Origin: Microbacterium kyungheense
Lineage (GTDB): Bacteria > Actinomycetota > Actinomycetes > Actinomycetales > Microbacteriaceae
DNA: 64,000 bases
Assembly: GCF_006783905.1 (NCBI RefSeq)
Contig: NZ_VFPE01000003.1
Span: forward strand, 62,001-126,000
Direction of reading: 5' to 3'
Below, piece by piece: positions 61,571 through 64,000 of this stretch. A model generated the notes under the pieces. It worked only from the letters and a program-made list of their open reading frames with translations. It searched no databases and was not told where the DNA came from. Each line of letters opens with the position of its first letter. The stretch's first letter is position 1. The translations under genes and the position numbers were made by a program.

Positions 61571-63217
61571 TCAGCGCAGCTCCGCAAGGGCGCGATGCAC
61601 CGACGCCACGGCGCTCGACCCCTCGCCCACCGCTGCCGCGACGCGCTTCATCGATCCGCGGCGCACGTCGCCGGCCGCGAAGATGCGCGGCACCGACGTC
61701 TCGAAGGGCAGCGGCTCACGCCCGAGTCCCTGCCAGCGCTGGAGCGACTGCACCGAGACGTCGGTGCCGGTGCGCAGGAACCCGTCGGCATCACGATCCA
61801 GCTCGCCGAGCCACGACGTCGCCGGCTCGGCGCCGATGAAGCAGAACAGTCCGCGCGCCGAGACGTCCCCGACGGAGTCGATGCTCACCCGCTCGAGGGT
61901 CGCGCCGCCGTCCAGCCCGACGACGCGCGACTGCGTGTGCACCTCGATGCGGCGATCCTCCAGCAGGCGGTCGACGAGGTACGACGACATGCGCGTGCCG
62001 AGGTCGGAGCCGCGGACGACCAGGTGCACGGGGCATCCGTTCGCCGCGAGGAAGAGGGATGCCTGACCCGCCGAGTTCGCGCCGCCGACGACGACCACGG
62101 GCGATTCGAGCACCTGTCGCAGTTCGAGGGGCGTGGCGGCGTAGAAGATACCGGCGCCCTCGAAATCGCTCCAGCGGTCGAGGTCCAGCGTGCGGTAGGC
62201 AGCCCCTGAGGTCACGATCGCCGTGCGGGCGCGGAGCACGCGACCGTCGGTGAGCGTGATGTCGAGCGTGTCTCCGGTGGCGCGCAGCTCGCGCGCCTCG
62301 CACGGCGCGTACACCCGCACCCCGAACTTCAGCGCCTGCAGCGACGCCTGGCCGATGAGGTCGCCGCCGCTCACCCCGAACGGGAAGCCGAGGAAGTTCT
62401 CGATGCGCGACGTCGCCGCCGCCTGACCGCCCGGCGCGACGGCATCCAGCAGCACCGTGCTGAGTCCTTCGGACGCGCCGTAGATCGCGGCCGCGAGCCC
62501 CGCGGGGCCTCCGCCGATGACGACGAGGTCGACCACCTCGTCGGCGTGCGCCTGGTAGCTGAGCCCCAGCCGTTCGGCGACGAGTCCCGGCGTCGCGCGC
62601 CGCAGCGGCTCGCCCTGGATGAAGGCGACGGGGAGGTCGGCGGGGGCGATGTCGTGGTCGGCGAGCGCGTCGAGACCATCGGACGGCAGCTCCACCGCCG
62701 TGTGCACCAGGTCGAGCCGCTCTGCGAACCGGCGCAATGACAGGAAGTCACGCGACGAGCGGGGTCCGACGAGTTTCAGGGTGAGTGCGGCCGGCCCGCG
62801 GCGCAGCATCTCGCGACGGGCCCACAGCGCGTGCAGCACGAGATCGCACAGCTCGTCGTCCTCGGCCATGAGCAGACGCAGGCTGGCTCGGCTCACCCGC
62901 AGCATGCGTCCGGCCTGCGTCGCGCGCGCCGACAGGAAGGCGCCCTGGCCGTTCAGCAGTCCCAGTTCGCCGACGAACGACCGCGGACCCATCGTGCCGA
63001 TCACCGTCTCTTCGACCCACGAGAGCGCATCGCGGACGATCTGCACCTCGCCGGTGTCGACGAGGATCAGGTCGTAGTCGAGGTCGCCCGCGCGGAACAG
63101 GTACTCCCCCTCGGCGACGTCGTGCACCTCGCCGAACGACTTCAGCCGCTCCCATTGCGCGTCCGACAGCGACGGCTTCGCGAGCCGCTCGATCTGCGTC
63201 TGCTTCATCGCACCCAT
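61571..63217 (-). CDS. Thioredoxin-reductase-like flavoprotein with cyclic-nucleotide-binding domain, no CxxC
   Basis: 548 residues. Residues about 15-135 are a cNMP-binding (CRP-like) domain (GEYLFRAGDLDYDLILVDTGEVQIV, SFVGELGLLNG). Residues about 145-215 look like a thioredoxin-like domain without cysteines. The rest is a two-dinucleotide flavoprotein: VIGGGPAGLAAAIYGASEG binds FAD and VVGGANSAGQASLFL binds NAD(P)H. Where thioredoxin reductase has CATC it reads YAAT. It should oxidise a nicotinamide cofactor but cannot pass electrons to thioredoxin. Cotranscribed with the zinc-finger gene. Confidence 0.85.
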   Translation of the reverse strand: MGAMKQTQIERLAKPSLSDAQWERLKSFGEVHDVAEGEYLFRAGDLDYDLILVDTGEVQIVRDALSWVEETVIGTMGPRSFVGELGLLNGQGAFLSARATQAGRMLRVSRASLRLLMAEDDELCDLVLHALWARREMLRRGPAALTLKLVGPRSSRDFLSLRRFAERLDLVHTAVELPSDGLDALADHDIAPADLPVAFIQGEPLRRATPGLVAERLGLSYQAHADEVVDLVVIGGGPAGLAAAIYGASEGLSTVLLDAVAPGGQAAATSRIENFLGFPFGVSGGDLIGQASLQALKFGVRVYAPCEARELRATGDTLDITLTDGRVLRARTAIVTSGAAYRTLDLDRWSDFEGAGIFYAATPLELRQVLESPVVVVGGANSAGQASLFLAANGCPVHLVVRGSDLGTRMSSYLVDRLLEDRRIEVHTQSRVVGLDGGATLERVSIDSVGDVSARGLFCFIGAEPATSWLGELDRDADGFLRTGTDVSVQSLQRWQGLGREPLPFETSVPRIFAAGDVRRGSMKRVAAAVGEGSSAVASVHRALAELR

Positions 63218-63224
63218 CGCCGCC

Positions 63225-63572
63225 TCACCGGTGGATGAGCTGACGCCAGTCGGCCGGCACGCGGCCTTCCGGTCCGGGCGACGGCCAGGACTCGGGCCGC
63301 GCCTGAGGCGGCGCCAGCTGCGGCCCGTCGACGTAGTCCTCGGCGACGTAGTCCCAGAACCACTCCTCGCCGGGTTCGAAGCTGCGCATGTAGCGATGCC
63401 CGGTCTCTCCGAAGTGTGCTGTCGCGTGCTGGGCCGGCGAGGTGTCGCAGCAGCCGATGTGACCGCACTCGGCGCAGCGGCGCAGGTGCACCCACCAGCC
63501 TCCGACGGCGTCGCATTCCTGGCAGCCGGCTCCCGAGGGCACGGCAGTGGGGTCGATCCGCTCCAAGGTCAT
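63225..63572 (-). CDS. UBP-type zinc-finger protein
   Basis: 115 residues. CQECDAVGGWWVHLRRCAECGHIGCCDTSPAQHATAHFGETGHRYMRSF has the cysteine and histidine spacing of the UBP (ubiquitin-hydrolase) zinc finger, which also occurs in actinobacteria without ubiquitin. The C-terminal half is Pro-rich. The stop is seven bases before the flavoprotein start, and the pairing suggests the finger is an adaptor for it. Confidence 0.85.
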   Translation of the reverse strand: MTLERIDPTAVPSGAGCQECDAVGGWWVHLRRCAECGHIGCCDTSPAQHATAHFGETGHRYMRSFEPGEEWFWDYVAEDYVDGPQLAPPQARPESWPSPGPEGRVPADWRQLIHR

Positions 63573-63650
63573 GTCGCGATGCTAGCCGGGACGACGACAC
63601 AGACACCTGCCGTTCGCTCTCAGGAGTTTCACAGCCTCTATGCTCGGCGC

Positions 63651-64000
63651 ATGACCTTCATCCAAGACATCGAGCCGATCAGCCAGGGTGTCTCGGCGGG
63701 TGCCATGTTCGGGTACATCGTCGTCGGCCTCATCTACTGGGTCGTCACGATCATCGCCTTCTGGAAGACGTTCACCAAGGCGGGCTACCCCGGATGGCTG
63801 GCGATCATCCCGATCGTGAACCTGTTCGTCCTCGTCAAGATCGCCGGGTACTCCGCATGGCTGGGCATCCTGTGGTTCATCCCGATCGCGAACATCGTGC
63901 TGGGCATCATCGTCGCCCTGCGCAACGGCCGCGCCTTCGGCCACGGCGGCGTGTTCTCGTTCTTCCTGCTGTTCCTGCTCAACCCGATCGGGTACTTCAT
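63651..64000 (+). CDS. DUF5684-type membrane protein, C-terminus cut by window end
   Basis: 116 residues visible. Three or four hydrophobic helices with short loops (FTKAGYPGWLAIIPIVNLFVLVKIAG) match the DUF5684 family of small actinobacterial membrane proteins, unknown in function. The frame runs open to base 64,000. Confidence 0.75.
   Translation, partial: MTFIQDIEPISQGVSAGAMFGYIVVGLIYWVVTIIAFWKTFTKAGYPGWLAIIPIVNLFVLVKIAGYSAWLGILWFIPIANIVLGIIVALRNGRAFGHGGVFSFFLLFLLNPIGYF

Overview
The window is about 64 kb of very GC-rich DNA from an actinomycete. Short ATGA/GTGA gene overlaps, many GTG and some TTG starts, lipobox and signal sequences of Gram-positive type, LacI- and PadR-type regulators, and a strong bias toward the heptamer GGATGCC together suggest Microbacteriaceae, most likely a Microbacterium-like organism. 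The genus is an inference from style, not from a marker gene.

Bases 1 to about 7,550 are the right end of a prophage. Tail tape measure, two small or minor tail proteins, a tail fibre with a C-terminal S74 chaperone domain, an M15-type endolysin, a small membrane protein and a holin read rightward. They stop at a 46-bp perfect palindrome. A membrane protein, a tyrosine integrase and two small accessory genes read leftward. The prophage abuts the 3' end of tRNA-Arg(ACG) at 7,554-7,626, which is the probable attachment site. The very short tape measure suggests a miniature siphophage.

Bases 7,741-33,316 are mainly carbohydrate metabolism. A leftward araD-araB-araA-aldose epimerase operon has a LacI operator on its -10 box and a LacI gene upstream. 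A second LacI gene is divergent from a binding protein, two permeases and an intracellular GH127 beta-L-arabinofuranosidase. A third LacI gene lies behind a YtfQ-type sugar ABC operon whose promoter is overlain by two tandem operators. Together these would import arabino-oligosaccharides, cleave them inside the cell and feed L-arabinose to the pentose phosphate pathway. Two kinds of short dispersed repeat occur here, one of each inside the intact araB frame.

Bases 33,425-41,036 are ordinary chromosomal genes: a potassium channel, a DUF1684 protein, a PadR regulator with a triple 17-bp operator and its membrane partner, a Y-family polymerase, an aldo-keto reductase and a metallo-hydrolase.

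Bases 41,052-61,535 are the most interesting part. A leftward seven-gene operon encodes a dipeptide/oligopeptide ABC importer, an LD-carboxypeptidase-family protein and two cytoplasmic serine hydrolases of beta-lactamase fold. Beside it lie a C39-like protein, an M20 hydrolase, and a rightward eight-gene operon: GNAT acyltransferase, SIS protein, enolase-superfamily N-acylamino-acid racemase, class IV PLP enzyme, M19 dipeptidase fused to a class I glutamine amidotransferase, S12 serine hydrolase, amidohydrolase and P1 (DmpA-type) aminopeptidase. GNAT, racemase and M20 hydrolase match the known irreversible D-to-L amino acid conversion pathway. The whole looks like a system that imports D-amino-acid-containing peptides, for example peptidoglycan stem peptides, dismantles them in the cytoplasm and inverts the D-residues to usable L-amino acids.

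The window ends with a UBP zinc-finger protein and a thioredoxin-reductase-like flavoprotein that has a cyclic-nucleotide-binding domain and no redox cysteines, then a truncated membrane protein.
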